From positions 277,412 through 341,411 of the forward strand of contig NZ_JASHKN010000004.1 of NCBI RefSeq assembly GCF_030056735.1: a stretch of DNA of 64,000 nucleotides, written 5' to 3'. Made by a program: the position numbers and the translations under genes. The notes below the pieces were generated by a model. That model was not told the DNA's origin. It searched no databases and saw only the letters and a list, made by a program, of their open reading frames with translations. Each line of letters opens with the position of its first letter. The stretch's first letter is position 1. This DNA is from Rhodococcus sp. IEGM 1409. GTDB lineage: Bacteria > Actinomycetota > Actinomycetes > Mycobacteriales > Mycobacteriaceae. Shown here piece by piece: positions 1-8,216 of the stretch.

Positions 1-557
1 TGGCTCCCGAGGGTATCGACGGCGTCGTCCATTCGATCGGCTTTGCTCCCCGTTCCTGCCTGGGAAGCCCGTTCATGGACGCGCCGTGGGAAGACGTGGC
101 GGTCGCACTCGAGGTGTCCGCATACTCGTACAGCGCACTGGCCAAGGCGTTGCTGCCGGTGCTCAACGACAACGCGTCCATCGTCGGTATGGACTTCGAT
201 CCGGCGCGCGCTATGCCGTTCTACAACTGGATGGGTGTCTCCAAGGCGACGCTCGAGGCCGTGAACCGCTACGTCGCCAAAGAGGTCGGCGTTCGTGGCA
301 TCCGCTCGAACCTGGTGTCCTCCGGCCCGATCAAGACCCTGGCTGCCAAGGCCATTGCCGGTGACAGCACCGGTCCGGGCGCGGAGTTGGACAAACTGAA
401 CACCGCATGGGACGGCGCTGCGCCCATCGGCTGGGACGTCGACGATCGCGAGCCGGTCGCCAAGACCGTCTGCACCGTCCTCTCGGATTGGTTGCCCGGC
501 ACGACCGCGTCGATCATCTACGTCGACGGCGGCTTCCACGCGATGGTCGGCCAGTAG
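1..557 (+). CDS. inhA: Enoyl-[ACP] reductase (NADH) InhA, 3' part
   Basis: The frame is open from base 3, so the 5' end lies outside the window and about 184 C-terminal residues are present. InhA is the NADH-dependent enoyl-ACP reductase of FAS-II and makes meromycolate chains for mycolic acids. Visible are the VHSIGFAP strand around the NADH site and the catalytic YxxMxxxK pair within YNWMGVSK, with Tyr and Lys seven residues apart as in M. tuberculosis Tyr158/Lys165. The [15 protein letters not shown] substrate loop and the [17 protein letters not shown]-terminal strand follow. The M. tuberculosis residue Met98 is replaced by Ala in the SIGFAP segment. Ferrochelatase follows after 69 bp, as in mycobacteria. 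The mabA/fabG1 partner would lie to the left. Confidence 0.96.
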   Translation, partial: APEGIDGVVHSIGFAPRSCLGSPFMDAPWEDVAVALEVSAYSYSALAKALLPVLNDNASIVGMDFDPARAMPFYNWMGVSKATLEAVNRYVAKEVGVRGIRSNLVSSGPIKTLAAKAIAGDSTGPGAELDKLNTAWDGAAPIGWDVDDREPVAKTVCTVLSDWLPGTTASIIYVDGGFHAMVGQ

Positions 558-626
558 CACCACTTCTACTACGCAGGTGAGTACCCGGGTGACCCCCGCC
601 GAACGGCATCGCGCAAGATTGAACTC

Positions 627-1691
627 ATGACCGCAAGTATGGACATGCAGTTCGATGCTCTTCTCGTTTTGTCGTTCGGCGGTCCCGAAAAACCCGAAGA
701 CGTACGACCCTTCCTCGAAAACGTCACGCGCGGTAGGGGAGTGCCACCGGAACGGCTTGACGCCGTCGTCGAGCACTACATGCATTTCGGTGGGGTTTCA
801 CCGATCAACGCGCTCAACCGAGACCTGATCGACCGGGTCGAAGGTGAGCTGGCAGCAGCCGGCATGGAGTTGCCCGTGTACTTCGGCAACCGCAACTGGC
901 ACCCGATGGTCGAAGACACCGTTGCCAAGATGCGCGAGGACGGTGTCCGCAACGCCGCCGTGTTCGCCACGTCGGCATGGGGCGGTTACTCCGGGTGTCG
1001 GCAGTACCACGAGGACATCGCTCGTGCCCGTGAGGCGGTCGGTGACGGCGCACCGACGCTGACAAAACTTCGCCAGTATTACGACCATCCGCTGGTCGTC
1101 GGCGCATTCGCCGACGGGGTCCGAGCTGCCCGCGCAGAGTTGCCCGAATCGACTCGCGATGCCGCGCGCCTGGTGTTCACGGCGCATTCGGTACCGATTG
1201 CCGCGGACCGCAATGCGGGTCCGCCGACGGAGGGCGGAAACCTGTACAGCCGACAGGTTGCCGAGGCTGCGAAGCTTGTTGCCGAAGCCGTCGGCGTCGA
1301 AGATTTTGATCTGGTGTGGCAGTCACGATCAGGCCCGCCACAGGTTCCGTGGCTGGACCCTGACATCTGTGATCATCTGGACACGTTGTCCGCCAAGGAC
1401 GTTCGCGCCGTGATCGTGTGCCCCGTCGGCTTCGTCTCCGATCACCTCGAAGTGGTGTGGGACCTGGACACCGAGGCCAAGGACAAGGCAGCCGAACTCG
1501 GGATGGATTTCGTTCGCGCAGCGACACCCGGCCGCGATCAGCGTTTTGCGCAACTGGTGCCCACGCTCGTCCAGGAACTGGCCGAGGCCGAGCAACCACT
1601 GCGACTGGGGGTCGAGCCGCTGCTCGGCTCGACCACCAACGGACTCTCCTGCGCAGTGAACTGCTGCGCGGCCGTTCAGCGCCCCCGCTGA
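627..1691 (+). CDS. hemH: Ferrochelatase (coproporphyrin III type, CpfC/HemH)
   Basis: A 354-residue ferrochelatase, which inserts Fe2+ into the porphyrin ring late in haem synthesis. Actinobacteria use the coproporphyrin-dependent route, so coproporphyrin III is the likely substrate (family knowledge). The protein opens with the [17 protein letters not shown] strand, has VFTAHSVP containing the catalytic-region His, and [14 protein letters not shown] with the conserved His and Glu. Cys residues in [10 protein letters not shown] and in the C-terminal LSCAVNCC fit the [2Fe-2S] cluster of actinobacterial ferrochelatases. ATG 627 is used; an in-frame ATG at 639 is an alternative. It lies 69 bp after inhA, consistent with one operon. 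Confidence 0.95.
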   Translation: MTASMDMQFDALLVLSFGGPEKPEDVRPFLENVTRGRGVPPERLDAVVEHYMHFGGVSPINALNRDLIDRVEGELAAAGMELPVYFGNRNWHPMVEDTVAKMREDGVRNAAVFATSAWGGYSGCRQYHEDIARAREAVGDGAPTLTKLRQYYDHPLVVGAFADGVRAARAELPESTRDAARLVFTAHSVPIAADRNAGPPTEGGNLYSRQVAEAAKLVAEAVGVEDFDLVWQSRSGPPQVPWLDPDICDHLDTLSAKDVRAVIVCPVGFVSDHLEVVWDLDTEAKDKAAELGMDFVRAATPGRDQRFAQLVPTLVQELAEAEQPLRLGVEPLLGSTTNGLSCAVNCCAAVQRPR

Positions 1692-1702
1692 CGGCCCGAC
1701 GC

Positions 1703-2311
1703 TCAGGTGTTCGGCTGCTTGAGCTTTCCGCAGGGCCCCGGAACGGTGGACGTGCTGCGCGAGGTGAGGAGCGTCTCGACGATCTGTCGGTCTTCCGGGC
1801 TCAGTGACGGGTCGATGTAGTTGAGCGTCGGCGCTCCCAGTTCGCGGACTCGCCCGGCGAGGGTCGCGACAAACGAGACTCGTTCCTCGTCGTCGTCGTT
1901 GACGTCGTGGATCTGCAGAACCGACACCGGAAACTTGCGCAGCGTCACTGGCAGGAAGCGGGCGCTCAACACGTGGTCGACGTTGAATCCGGCCCACTGC
2001 CCCTGGTTGGCTTCCACGCATTCGGCATCGGAGTGAATTGCGCTCTCGCCGATGTACTTACGGGCCGGCAGCATCTTCTTCGGTGCAAGTTCGGATGCGC
2101 CTTGCTGAAGGACGGGAAAGTCGCCGTCCGAGTACAACCATGGTTGGTTGGCCATCGAGATCAAGCGGCCGGCGTCCAGATCCGGGAGATAGCGGGACTT
2201 GAGGAGAAACGCGACGCTGTCGACCGAGATGCCCAACAGTTCGGCAGCCTTCTGTCGGCTCATCGCAAACGTCGGGGCATTCTTCGGGGCGATCTGGATC
2301 AAATTGACCAT
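1703..2311 (-). CDS. Conserved hypothetical protein with N-terminal HTH-like segment
   Basis: A 202-residue protein that I cannot assign to a named family. Residues about 17-50 (MSRQKAAELLGISVDSV followed by LPDLDAGRLISM) look like an excisionase/MerR-type helix-turn-helix used to read a DNA or partner site. The rest is soluble, with an acidic DVNDDDEE stretch and no membrane segment or catalytic motif. The start is supported by AGGAG eight bases before ATG 2311. It converges on ferrochelatase with an 11-bp gap. It lies on the same strand as the zincin gene, whose stop is 106 bp upstream. A regulatory role is inference only. Confidence 0.6.
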   Translation of the reverse strand: MVNLIQIAPKNAPTFAMSRQKAAELLGISVDSVAFLLKSRYLPDLDAGRLISMANQPWLYSDGDFPVLQQGASELAPKKMLPARKYIGESAIHSDAECVEANQGQWAGFNVDHVLSARFLPVTLRKFPVSVLQIHDVNDDDEERVSFVATLAGRVRELGAPTLNYIDPSLSPEDRQIVETLLTSRSTSTVPGPCGKLKQPNT

Positions 2312-2417
2312 GCGAACTCCTGTAAGTGTTCAATTGTTGCGGGCTTGGTACAGCTGACATGACAATTCGCCGATTATCAACCTCTAGCTGATTTCCGACT
2401 TGTAGATGAGTTGGTTG

Positions 2418-2801
2418 TCACCATCCGAGTTCGCGCAACCGGGGATCCCCGATCCCGAAGTGGTGGCCGATCTCGTGGATCACGGTTCGGCGAACCTGCT
2501 CGATCACCTCGTCTTCGGTGCTGCAGATCGCACAGATAGCCCTGCGGTAGATCGTGATGCGGTCCGGGAGGACACCGGCGTATGTGGTGGTTCTCTTGGT
2601 CAGTGGGATGCCCTGGTACAGGCCGAGTAGCCCCGGTCGTCCCCCTTCGAGTTGAACCGTCACCGCGACATTGGCCATCTCCGCACCCAATTTCGGCGGC
2701 AGACTGTCGAGCGCCCGTTTGACCATGTCCTCGAACTGACTGTCGTCCACGTCGATCATCTGCCCATTGTGCGTTCGAGGGTGGGATTCGGGTGTGTCCA
2801 T
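2418..2801 (-). CDS. Minimal zinc metallopeptidase (zincin-like, PF06262 type)
   Basis: A 127-residue protein ending in HEIGHHFGIGDPRLRELGW, the HExxHxxGxxD signature of the short zincin-like family (PF06262 type): two zinc His, the catalytic Glu and a downstream Asp. The preceding RITIYRRAI and VRRTVIHEIGH segments match the compact fold. No signal peptide is visible, so it is cytosolic. ATG at 2759 (MIDVDDSQFEDMV) is an attractive alternative start because family members usually begin near this point; the longer start at 2801 adds a polar, proline-containing tail. The gene is divergent from the HTH gene at 2837, which leaves only 35 bp for both promoters if the long start is right. The substrate is unknown. 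Confidence 0.8.
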   Translation of the reverse strand: MDTPESHPRTHNGQMIDVDDSQFEDMVKRALDSLPPKLGAEMANVAVTVQLEGGRPGLLGLYQGIPLTKRTTTYAGVLPDRITIYRRAICAICSTEDEVIEQVRRTVIHEIGHHFGIGDPRLRELGW

Positions 2802-2836
2802 GTGGAAACAGTGCAGCTTACGGCTATGTTTATGGC

Positions 2837-3328
2837 GTGGCCGAAGACCTCTATCACCGTTACGAATTCACATTCATCGTTCAGATGCTGACAGTCTCGC
2901 AAGAGCAGGCGATCGAAGAGAGCTTGGGCGGAAGAGTCGAGGATCGACGTGGGTTGCAGTTGCTGACGCTCACCTCGGAGGGCATGCGCGCAGCGACGAC
3001 GGCTATCACCGTGGTCGATCAGTTGGTGACCGCGGGTGTGCGCCCACAACGGACACATCCCGATTTGGTGTCACGCCAGGACATTGCCGACCGCGCGGGC
3101 GTGACTCGGCAAGCTGTCGGACAGTGGGTGCGAGGGGTCCGGCAGGCCGCTACTCCGTTCCCGATTCCGTACAACTCGGTGGCCGGTGGGATCTGGTTCT
3201 GGGGAGATGTCCTGGATTGGTTGCGCCGTCAGGGGTACAGCCAGGACACCGGCCTGCGCTACCCGACGCTGGACGAACATATTCGAATCGACCGCCACAT
3301 CGCGATCAATCACAAGTCTGTGCGTTGA
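2837..3328 (+). CDS. HTH DNA-binding protein
   Basis: GTG 2837 gives a 163-residue protein beginning VAEDLYHRYEFTFIVQ. The frame is open further upstream, but that part would overlap the divergent zincin promoter and lacks sense as protein. Residues about 90-115 (SRQDIADRAGVTRQAVGQWVRG) are a clear helix-turn-helix, followed by a wing-like segment with WFWGDVLDWLRRQG. This resembles the small regulators that pair an N-terminal ligand or dimer domain with a DNA-binding module, but I cannot name the family. Its head-to-head arrangement with a zinc peptidase suggests local or mutual regulation (inference). Confidence 0.7.
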   Translation: MAEDLYHRYEFTFIVQMLTVSQEQAIEESLGGRVEDRRGLQLLTLTSEGMRAATTAITVVDQLVTAGVRPQRTHPDLVSRQDIADRAGVTRQAVGQWVRGVRQAATPFPIPYNSVAGGIWFWGDVLDWLRRQGYSQDTGLRYPTLDEHIRIDRHIAINHKSVR

Positions 3329-3468
3329 CCAGGCAAACTGTTTTCCTGAAAATAGCTATTGAACAACAGGCGGTAGGTATTAAGTCCCTAAATACCTCAA
3401 TCAATCTATCGGTGCGTCCGTCCGGCTCTGGGGGGAGCGGGTTTGCCGAGAACGCCGGAACTTCGTGC

Positions 3469-4260
3469 TCAAGCTCTGATCGACACGCTGTTGGCCGAAG
3501 CAACACGGGCGATGCGGACGACGTCCCACAGTCGTCGCAGCAGGTCTTCACGCGTCTGCGCGGTGGATACACTCGGTGCCTGATTGGTCCCGGCCGACGC
3601 GGCGACGGCAAGAATCGCCGCTACGTTGTCGGCGGTGTCGATCACCTGCAGATGCCGCGGTGACAGCGTCGACGGCCAGCGGTAGTCGGCCTGCGCCTGC
3701 AGTGCTTCGGCGACCAGAGTGCGCGCGTCGCTTCCGGGCATTCCCGTGGCAACGGTCGGAAGCCCGCCGAGGATCTCCGCTGCATCCCGAACAGCTTGGC
3801 GCAGTTCGTATTCGGCTTCGCGGAGTCCGATCGTTTCGGCGCTGCCCGCCACAGTCGGGATGGAGAAGACCGTCCACCGCAAGACGTCGGGGCCTTCCTT
3901 CGACGGCACGAGGCCGACTCCCGGTTTGCCGACGGCGCCGATTTGTATCCCTTCACCCGCTGTGATCGCAGCGCGGGCGAACTCAGTCCCTGTGGGCAGG
4001 CCTCGAACGTCGCCGGCCGTGGGAAGGACCAGGCGGACTTCGGCAGCCTCCGAGCGTGCGATTCTCAGCAGCGTGGAGACACCGGATGCCGTAACTCCTG
4101 GCCACTCGAGATCGTGGCGGACTGCGGTTTCCGCATCGGCGGCCCCGATCAGGTGCATCGGTGCCCACGCGGCAAGGGCGTCGATGACGTCGTCCGGCGC
4201 AGCGTCGCCGGCGAGCCATGACGCTGCCCACACGGTGAGGGTTGCGCTGGGAGAACTCAT
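3469..4260 (-). CDS. Conserved actinobacterial protein (Rv1486c type)
   Basis: ATG 4260 gives about 263 residues starting MSSPSATLTVWAASWLAGDAAPDDVIDALAAW. The frame runs on upstream to 4356, but that part overlaps the divergent DUF3097 gene. The protein is Ala-rich and soluble, with a strand-rich middle (VRLVLPTAGDVRGLPTGTEFA, VLRWTVFSIP) and a helical C-terminus. No catalytic motif is visible. Position and character match M. tuberculosis Rv1486c, which lies between hemZ and the NfeD/SPFH pair (synteny from memory). Function unknown. The stop is 140 bp from the HTH gene; that gap holds only a weak 7-bp inverted repeat. Confidence 0.8.
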   Translation of the reverse strand: MSSPSATLTVWAASWLAGDAAPDDVIDALAAWAPMHLIGAADAETAVRHDLEWPGVTASGVSTLLRIARSEAAEVRLVLPTAGDVRGLPTGTEFARAAITAGEGIQIGAVGKPGVGLVPSKEGPDVLRWTVFSIPTVAGSAETIGLREAEYELRQAVRDAAEILGGLPTVATGMPGSDARTLVAEALQAQADYRWPSTLSPRHLQVIDTADNVAAILAVAASAGTNQAPSVSTAQTREDLLRRLWDVVRIARVASANSVSIRA

Positions 4261-4327
4261 GACCGTGAAGTTTAGTTCGGCGTGGCGACATGCGCGGCCC
4301 CGGCGTTGTGACCTAGCGTGATCCGGC

Positions 4328-5155
4328 GTGAGCGGTGGCAACGGATACGGTGACATTTTTGCGGGTCATACCCGTAAACAGAAGCGCGTGACGCCCGAAG
4401 TGGCGGCCGAACGCGATCTAGTCGTCGAGGATGCGGCGACGGGATTCTGCGGGGCGGTAGTCAGTTTCGAGCGCACGTACGACGGCGATTTCGTGCGGCT
4501 CGAGGACGGGCGCTCCCGGACGCGGTTGTTCGCGATGCGCGAGGCGGCTTTCCTCATCGACGGCTCACCGGTCACCCTCGTCCGGCCCGCGCCCAAGCCC
4601 GCGTCCACCAAGCCCGCACGGTCGGCTTCGGGTTCGACGCGAGTCGAAGGCTTGCGTGCCCGGACGGCGCTGCCCAGCCGGATCTGGGTGGAGGGAGTGC
4701 ACGACGCCGCCCTCGTCGAGCGAGTGTGGGGTCACGACCTTCGCGTTGAAGGTGTTGTCGTCGAACATCTCGAAGGACTCGACAATCTGGGGGAGCGGCT
4801 TGCCGAATTCGGTCCAGGTCCCGGCCGCCGCGTCGGGGTCCTGGTCGACCACCTGGTCACCGGTTCCAAGGAAACCCAACTGACTCAGGGCCTCGGCCCG
4901 AACGTGCTGGTGACCGGTCACCCGTACATCGACGTCTGGGAGGCAGTGCGCCCCAAATCCGTCGGTATCGCAGCCTGGCCGAAGATTCCGCGCGGCGAGG
5001 ATTGGAAGACGGGAATCTGCCGCGCATTGGGTTGGGGGACCCCTCAGGAGGGCTGGCGACGGGTCTACAACTCGGTGGAGAGCTTCCGCGATCTGGAACC
5101 TCCGTTGATCGGCGCCGTCGAACAACTTGTCGATTTCGTTACCGAGCCGAACTGA
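4328..5155 (+). CDS. DUF3097 family protein
   Basis: GTG 4328 starts a 275-residue protein with the hallmarks of DUF3097: KRVTPEVAAERDLVVEDAATGFCGAVV near the N-terminus, then a small beta domain ending in GSPVTLVRP. After a Pro/Ala/Lys linker (about residues 85-105) comes RIWVEGVHDAALVERVWG and VGVLVDHLVTGSKETQL, which resemble a Toprim-like core with acidic residues. IDVWEAVRPKSVGI and the Trp-rich IPRGEDWKTGICRALGW close the domain. A nucleic-acid-related activity is plausible from the Toprim likeness but unproven. It is divergent from the Rv1486c-like gene (67 bp) and 42 bp upstream of the NfeD gene. Confidence 0.85.
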   Translation: MSGGNGYGDIFAGHTRKQKRVTPEVAAERDLVVEDAATGFCGAVVSFERTYDGDFVRLEDGRSRTRLFAMREAAFLIDGSPVTLVRPAPKPASTKPARSASGSTRVEGLRARTALPSRIWVEGVHDAALVERVWGHDLRVEGVVVEHLEGLDNLGERLAEFGPGPGRRVGVLVDHLVTGSKETQLTQGLGPNVLVTGHPYIDVWEAVRPKSVGIAAWPKIPRGEDWKTGICRALGWGTPQEGWRRVYNSVESFRDLEPPLIGAVEQLVDFVTEPN

Positions 5156-5197
5156 CGTAGCGGCGGCCTGGGTCACACATTCTGGTTAGATGGTGTT

Positions 5198-5629
5198 GTG
5201 GCTGCACTTATTTGGCTGATCGGAGCACTTGTGCTCGCCGGGGCCGAGGCGTTGGTGGGGGATTTCTTCCTGTTGATGCTCGCCGGTGGGGCACTCGCTA
5301 CTGCCGGTGTCAGTGCTGTCACCGACTTCCCGGTGTGGGTCGACGCCGTCATGTTCGGAGTTTTCTCCGCCGCCCTCGTCCTGGGTGTGCGACCGATCAT
5401 GTTGCGTCGCTTCGGTAGTCCGCCGCCGACCCCGACCGGAATTCAGGCACTCGAAGGTAAGCACGCTCTGGTTCTGGAAGAAGTGGGCGAGCATTCCGGG
5501 CAGGTCAAGTTGAACGGCGAGGTGTGGAGTGCCAGGCCGTACGACACCACCGAGGTGTACCCGCCGGGCACCAAGGTGACGGTGATGGAAATCAACGGCG
5601 CAACAGCAGTCGTCTGGAGGGGACCTTAA
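5198..5629 (+). CDS. NfeD-family membrane protein
   Basis: GTG 5198 gives 143 residues. Two or three hydrophobic helices fill residues about 3-70 (ALIWLIGALVLAGAEALVG, LMLAGGALATAGVSAV, AVMFGVFSAALVLGV). A soluble OB-fold NfeD domain follows, with LEGKHALVLEE, GQVKLNGEVWSARP and GTKVTVMEINGATAVV. This short NfeD form pairs with SPFH proteins in membrane microdomains. The stop overlaps the SPFH start by one base (TAATG), so the pair is translationally coupled. It matches Rv1487 in position. Confidence 0.92.
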   Translation: MAALIWLIGALVLAGAEALVGDFFLLMLAGGALATAGVSAVTDFPVWVDAVMFGVFSAALVLGVRPIMLRRFGSPPPTPTGIQALEGKHALVLEEVGEHSGQVKLNGEVWSARPYDTTEVYPPGTKVTVMEINGATAVVWRGP

Positions 5630-6912
5630 TGGCAGCACTCATAGTGCTCGGTGTGTTGGTGCTATTCGTGATCTTGGTGGTCGCGAAGTCGGTGGCACTG
5701 GTACCGCAGGCAGAAGCCGCGGTCATCGAACGGCTCGGCAGATATTCGAAGACGGTGTCCGGTCAGCTCACGTTCTTGATCCCGTTCGCCGATCGCGTGC
5801 GCGCCAAGGTGGATCTTCGCGAGCGGGTGGTCTCCTTCCCGCCGCAACCGGTGATCACCCAGGACAACCTGACACTGTCCATCGACACGGTGGTGTACTT
5901 CCAGGTCACCAATCCGCAAGCTGCGGTGTACGAGATCAGCAACTACATCGCTGCCGTCGAGCAGTTGGCAACTACGACGCTGCGAAATGTCGTCGGCGGT
6001 ATGACCCTCGAAGAGACGCTGACCTCGCGTGATTCCATCAACGGTCAGCTTCGCGGTGTCCTGGACGAGGCGACCGGTCGCTGGGGCCTGCGAGTGGCCC
6101 GTGTCGAGCTCAAGAGTATCGATCCGCCGCCCTCGATCCAGGAGTCGATGGAGAAGCAGATGAAGGCGGACCGTGAAAAGCGCGCCATGATTTTGACGGC
6201 TGAAGGTCACCGTGAGTCCGCCATCAAGACCGCCGAGGGCGCAAAGCAGAGTCAGATTCTTTCTGCCGAGGGCAACAAGCAGGCCTCGATCCTGAACGCC
6301 GAGGGTGAGCGTCAGTCTCAGATCCTTCGCGCTCAAGGTGACCGCGCGGCCAAGTACTTGCAGGCCCAAGGCGAGGCCAAGGCCATCGAGAAGGTCTTCG
6401 CCGCCATCAAGTCCGGCAAACCGACTCCGGAATTGCTTGCATACCAGTACCTTCAGACGTTGCCGCAGATGGCTCAGGGCGATGCAAACAAGGTGTGGCT
6501 CGTACCCAGCGACTTCGGTGACGCACTGAAGGGATTTGCGAAAACACTTGGCGCGCAGGGGCAGGACGGTGTTTTCCGTTACGAGCCGCCGGCCGCCGAA
6601 GAGAATCTTCCCAAACCTGAGGATGATTCAGCTGAGGTAGCAGAGTGGTTCGAGACAAAATCCGACCCGGCCATCGCGGAAGCAGTTCGCGCCGCTGAAG
6701 TTGCTGCGCGTACACCCGTCGAAGACCCGGCAGCTGCGGTCAGGCACCGCCGTGAAAGTGCGCCCGATCAGCCTGGATTCGTAGATCCCGCGCTGCCGCA
6801 GCAGGGTGAAAATCCTTGGCCCGGTCAGCTACCGCTGCCGTCCGAGCGTGAAGAATTCCAGCAGAAGTACCCATATCAGGGTCAGCCGCCGGAGGGCGGC
6901 CAGCGCCAGTAG
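5629..6912 (+). CDS. SPFH/band-7 family (stomatin/paraslipin-like) protein
   Basis: ATG 5629 yields 427 residues: one N-terminal membrane helix (ALIVLGVLVLFVILVVAKSV), then the SPFH domain (about 25-200) with VPQAEAAVIERLGRYSKT, LRERVVSFPPQPVITQDNL and the ESMEKQMKADREKRA helix. A long Ala/Glu/Gln coiled coil follows (about 185-270) with repeated AEG(N/E)(K/R)Q(S/A) units typical of stomatin/paraslipin oligomers. The C-terminal 130 residues are Pro/Glu-rich and probably disordered. Members form ring-like scaffolds in membrane microdomains with NfeD, here its upstream neighbour. It matches Rv1488. The longer open frame from 5524 overlaps the NfeD coding region and is rejected. Confidence 0.93.
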   Translation: MAALIVLGVLVLFVILVVAKSVALVPQAEAAVIERLGRYSKTVSGQLTFLIPFADRVRAKVDLRERVVSFPPQPVITQDNLTLSIDTVVYFQVTNPQAAVYEISNYIAAVEQLATTTLRNVVGGMTLEETLTSRDSINGQLRGVLDEATGRWGLRVARVELKSIDPPPSIQESMEKQMKADREKRAMILTAEGHRESAIKTAEGAKQSQILSAEGNKQASILNAEGERQSQILRAQGDRAAKYLQAQGEAKAIEKVFAAIKSGKPTPELLAYQYLQTLPQMAQGDANKVWLVPSDFGDALKGFAKTLGAQGQDGVFRYEPPAAEENLPKPEDDSAEVAEWFETKSDPAIAEAVRAAEVAARTPVEDPAAAVRHRRESAPDQPGFVDPALPQQGENPWPGQLPLPSEREEFQQKYPYQGQPPEGGQRQ

Positions 6913-6926
6913 GTTCTTCTGGTAAT

Positions 6927-6968
6927 CGGGACGGGCACTCATCACCTATGTGATGAGTGCCCGTCCCG
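6927..6968. terminator. Bidirectional terminator hairpin
   Basis: A perfect 19-bp inverted repeat (6927-6945 and 6950-6968) with a CTAT loop lies between the SPFH gene and the convergent membrane-protein gene. The TAG stop of the minus-strand gene is inside the loop and its last codons form one arm. There is no long T tract, as is common in actinobacteria. Confidence 0.85.
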
Positions 6969-7479
6969 TTCCACATACAGCGATCGCCCAGAGGACGCTG
7001 ACGAAGGTTCCCATGATGAACTGCTCCGACGCGTGCGGTTCGCGAAGTTCCGGGTACCGTGCGAGTCCCTTGACTGCCAAGACGATCGCGATGCCTTCCG
7101 GCCAGGTCGCGAGAATAGACGCCGCCACCGCGAGCCGCTCGAGTATCCCGATCACACGTCCGCCGCGAAGAGGTCCCGCATCTGGTGCCGGGCTCCCGTC
7201 CGGTTGGCGACGAGCGATCTTGAAGGTGGCGAGCACCAACGGTGCACCGGCCGTGGCGGCGGCAAGTACGCACAGGACGAGAGTCGCCCCGAGTGCAAAG
7301 CCGGTGACCGGGCTTGTTCGGGTCGATGCGAGCGCGGCAACACCGAGCGCTGGAAGAGCCACCACGGACGACGCCCATTCGGGCACTTCCAGTCGACCAC
7401 GACTGAGCGGTCCCAGCGCCGCTGCCACTGCTGGTGCGGCGGCGGCGACTGCGAGTGCGATCAACGCCAGAACGACCAT
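6946..7479 (-). CDS. Hypothetical integral membrane protein
   Basis: A 177-residue hydrophobic protein with about five predicted membrane helices: residues 2-22 (VLALIALAVAAAAPAVAAAL), 38-52, 60-85 (GFALGATLVLCVLAAATAGAPLVLATF), 110-135 (ERLAVAASILATWPEGIAIVLAVKGLA) and 150-175. There is a short cytoplasmic loop with RRQPDGSPAPDAGP. No transporter or enzyme signature is visible. It is the last gene of a minus-strand set with the HTH gene (54 bp upstream) and the TVP38 gene. Its final codons lie in the shared terminator hairpin. M. tuberculosis has a membrane protein (Rv1490) in this neighbourhood, but I cannot claim homology. Confidence 0.75.
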   Translation of the reverse strand: MVVLALIALAVAAAAPAVAAALGPLSRGRLEVPEWASSVVALPALGVAALASTRTSPVTGFALGATLVLCVLAAATAGAPLVLATFKIARRQPDGSPAPDAGPLRGGRVIGILERLAVAASILATWPEGIAIVLAVKGLARYPELREPHASEQFIMGTFVSVLWAIAVCGTGRALIT

Positions 7480-7533
7480 GTATCCAAGCCCCCTGCTGTG
7501 TCGACGAGTTGTACTGGTGCGAGCGTGAGCAGT

Positions 7534-8130
7534 CTAGGGCTGGAGTCTGACCAAAAGCCGTTCTGCGAGTCTGCGCCCGGCGAGTTCTGCGTGCCACCCG
7601 GCGGTCAGGAGTCTCTTGGACATGGCCTGCTTGGTGATTCCGAGTTGGGCGGCCGCGCTGACCTGAGTGAGTCCGCTGTCCATCAGAGCGATGGCTTCGC
7701 GCCCGTCCTTCGTCTGTCTCGTGACAATCGTGCCGAGCAAGGTGAACGCGGCATCGACGTCTGCGGCAAGTTCGTTGCGTGATCTGTCGGCCGGTGCCTG
7801 CTCGACGGCTATTTTGGCCGGCGCTCGCTTGGCGCGCTCGACGGCGACCCGCGCAGCTTCGAACGCCGGCCCGCGTCCGGCGCGAGTCTGCCGGGGGAGG
7901 GGGTGCTCGACTGGGCCGATCCCGATCCCGACACTCCAGTGTTCGCGCCGAATCAGCTCCAGTGCGACGAGGACGAGCGGCGCCGGGTCGTCGGTGACCG
8001 CTTGAATCTCGTCGCCTGCAGTGCGCTCGAACGGTCGAAGGAGTTGGTAGCTGGACAGCGCACCAAGAATCTCCCCGACGCGATCGACGTCCCGTCGGCT
8101 ACCTCGCTGATCCACTGTCAGTACGAACAT
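7534..8130 (-). CDS. Putative regulator with C-terminal HTH (SatD-like?)
   Basis: A 198-residue protein. The N-terminal 110 residues (FVLTVDQRGSRRDVDRV, AGDEIQAVTDDP, WSVGIGIGPVE, RGPAFEAARVAVERAK) have the layout of SatD-like or degenerate cyclase-type alpha/beta domains. The C-terminus (ALMDSGLTQVSAAAQLGITKQAMSKRLLTAGW) is a helix-turn-helix of sigma-factor region 4/MarR flavour. A promoter read on the minus strand (TTGACT, 17 bp, TAGCAT) places transcription start at or one base before ATG 8130, so the mRNA is probably leaderless. Three TTGAC half-sites spaced exactly 28 bp apart overlap and precede that promoter, consistent with autoregulation (inference). The family name is tentative. 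Confidence 0.72.
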   Translation of the reverse strand: MFVLTVDQRGSRRDVDRVGEILGALSSYQLLRPFERTAGDEIQAVTDDPAPLVLVALELIRREHWSVGIGIGPVEHPLPRQTRAGRGPAFEAARVAVERAKRAPAKIAVEQAPADRSRNELAADVDAAFTLLGTIVTRQTKDGREAIALMDSGLTQVSAAAQLGITKQAMSKRLLTAGWHAELAGRRLAERLLVRLQP

Positions 8131-8131
8131 C

Positions 8132-8216
8132 AGTCAATGCTATGTAGTTGACTTTTAATAGTCAATCGTTTTGGGTTGACTCAATCAAATCAATCCCTTG
8201 AGGTTGACTATTGTCA
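8132..8216 (-). promoter_or_regulatory. Promoter with phased TTGACT/AGTCAA operator repeats
   Basis: Minus-strand -35 TTGACT (8165-8160), 17-bp spacer, -10 TAGCAT (8142-8137), then six bases to ATG 8130. The -35 lies in a perfect dyad, TTGACTTTTAATAGTCAA (8148-8165). Plus-strand TTGAC occurs at 8148, 8176 and 8204, each 28 bp apart. AGTCAA occurs at 8132 and 8160, again 28 bp apart. The sites at 8176 and 8204 fall in the 3' end of the TVP38 gene. Confidence 0.6.

Noticed and set aside
3375-3397. A 7-bp inverted repeat AGGTATT/AATACCT as a terminator for the HTH gene
   Set aside because: The stem is short and A/T-rich with no T tract. It is too weak to report as a terminator, although it lies between two stops.
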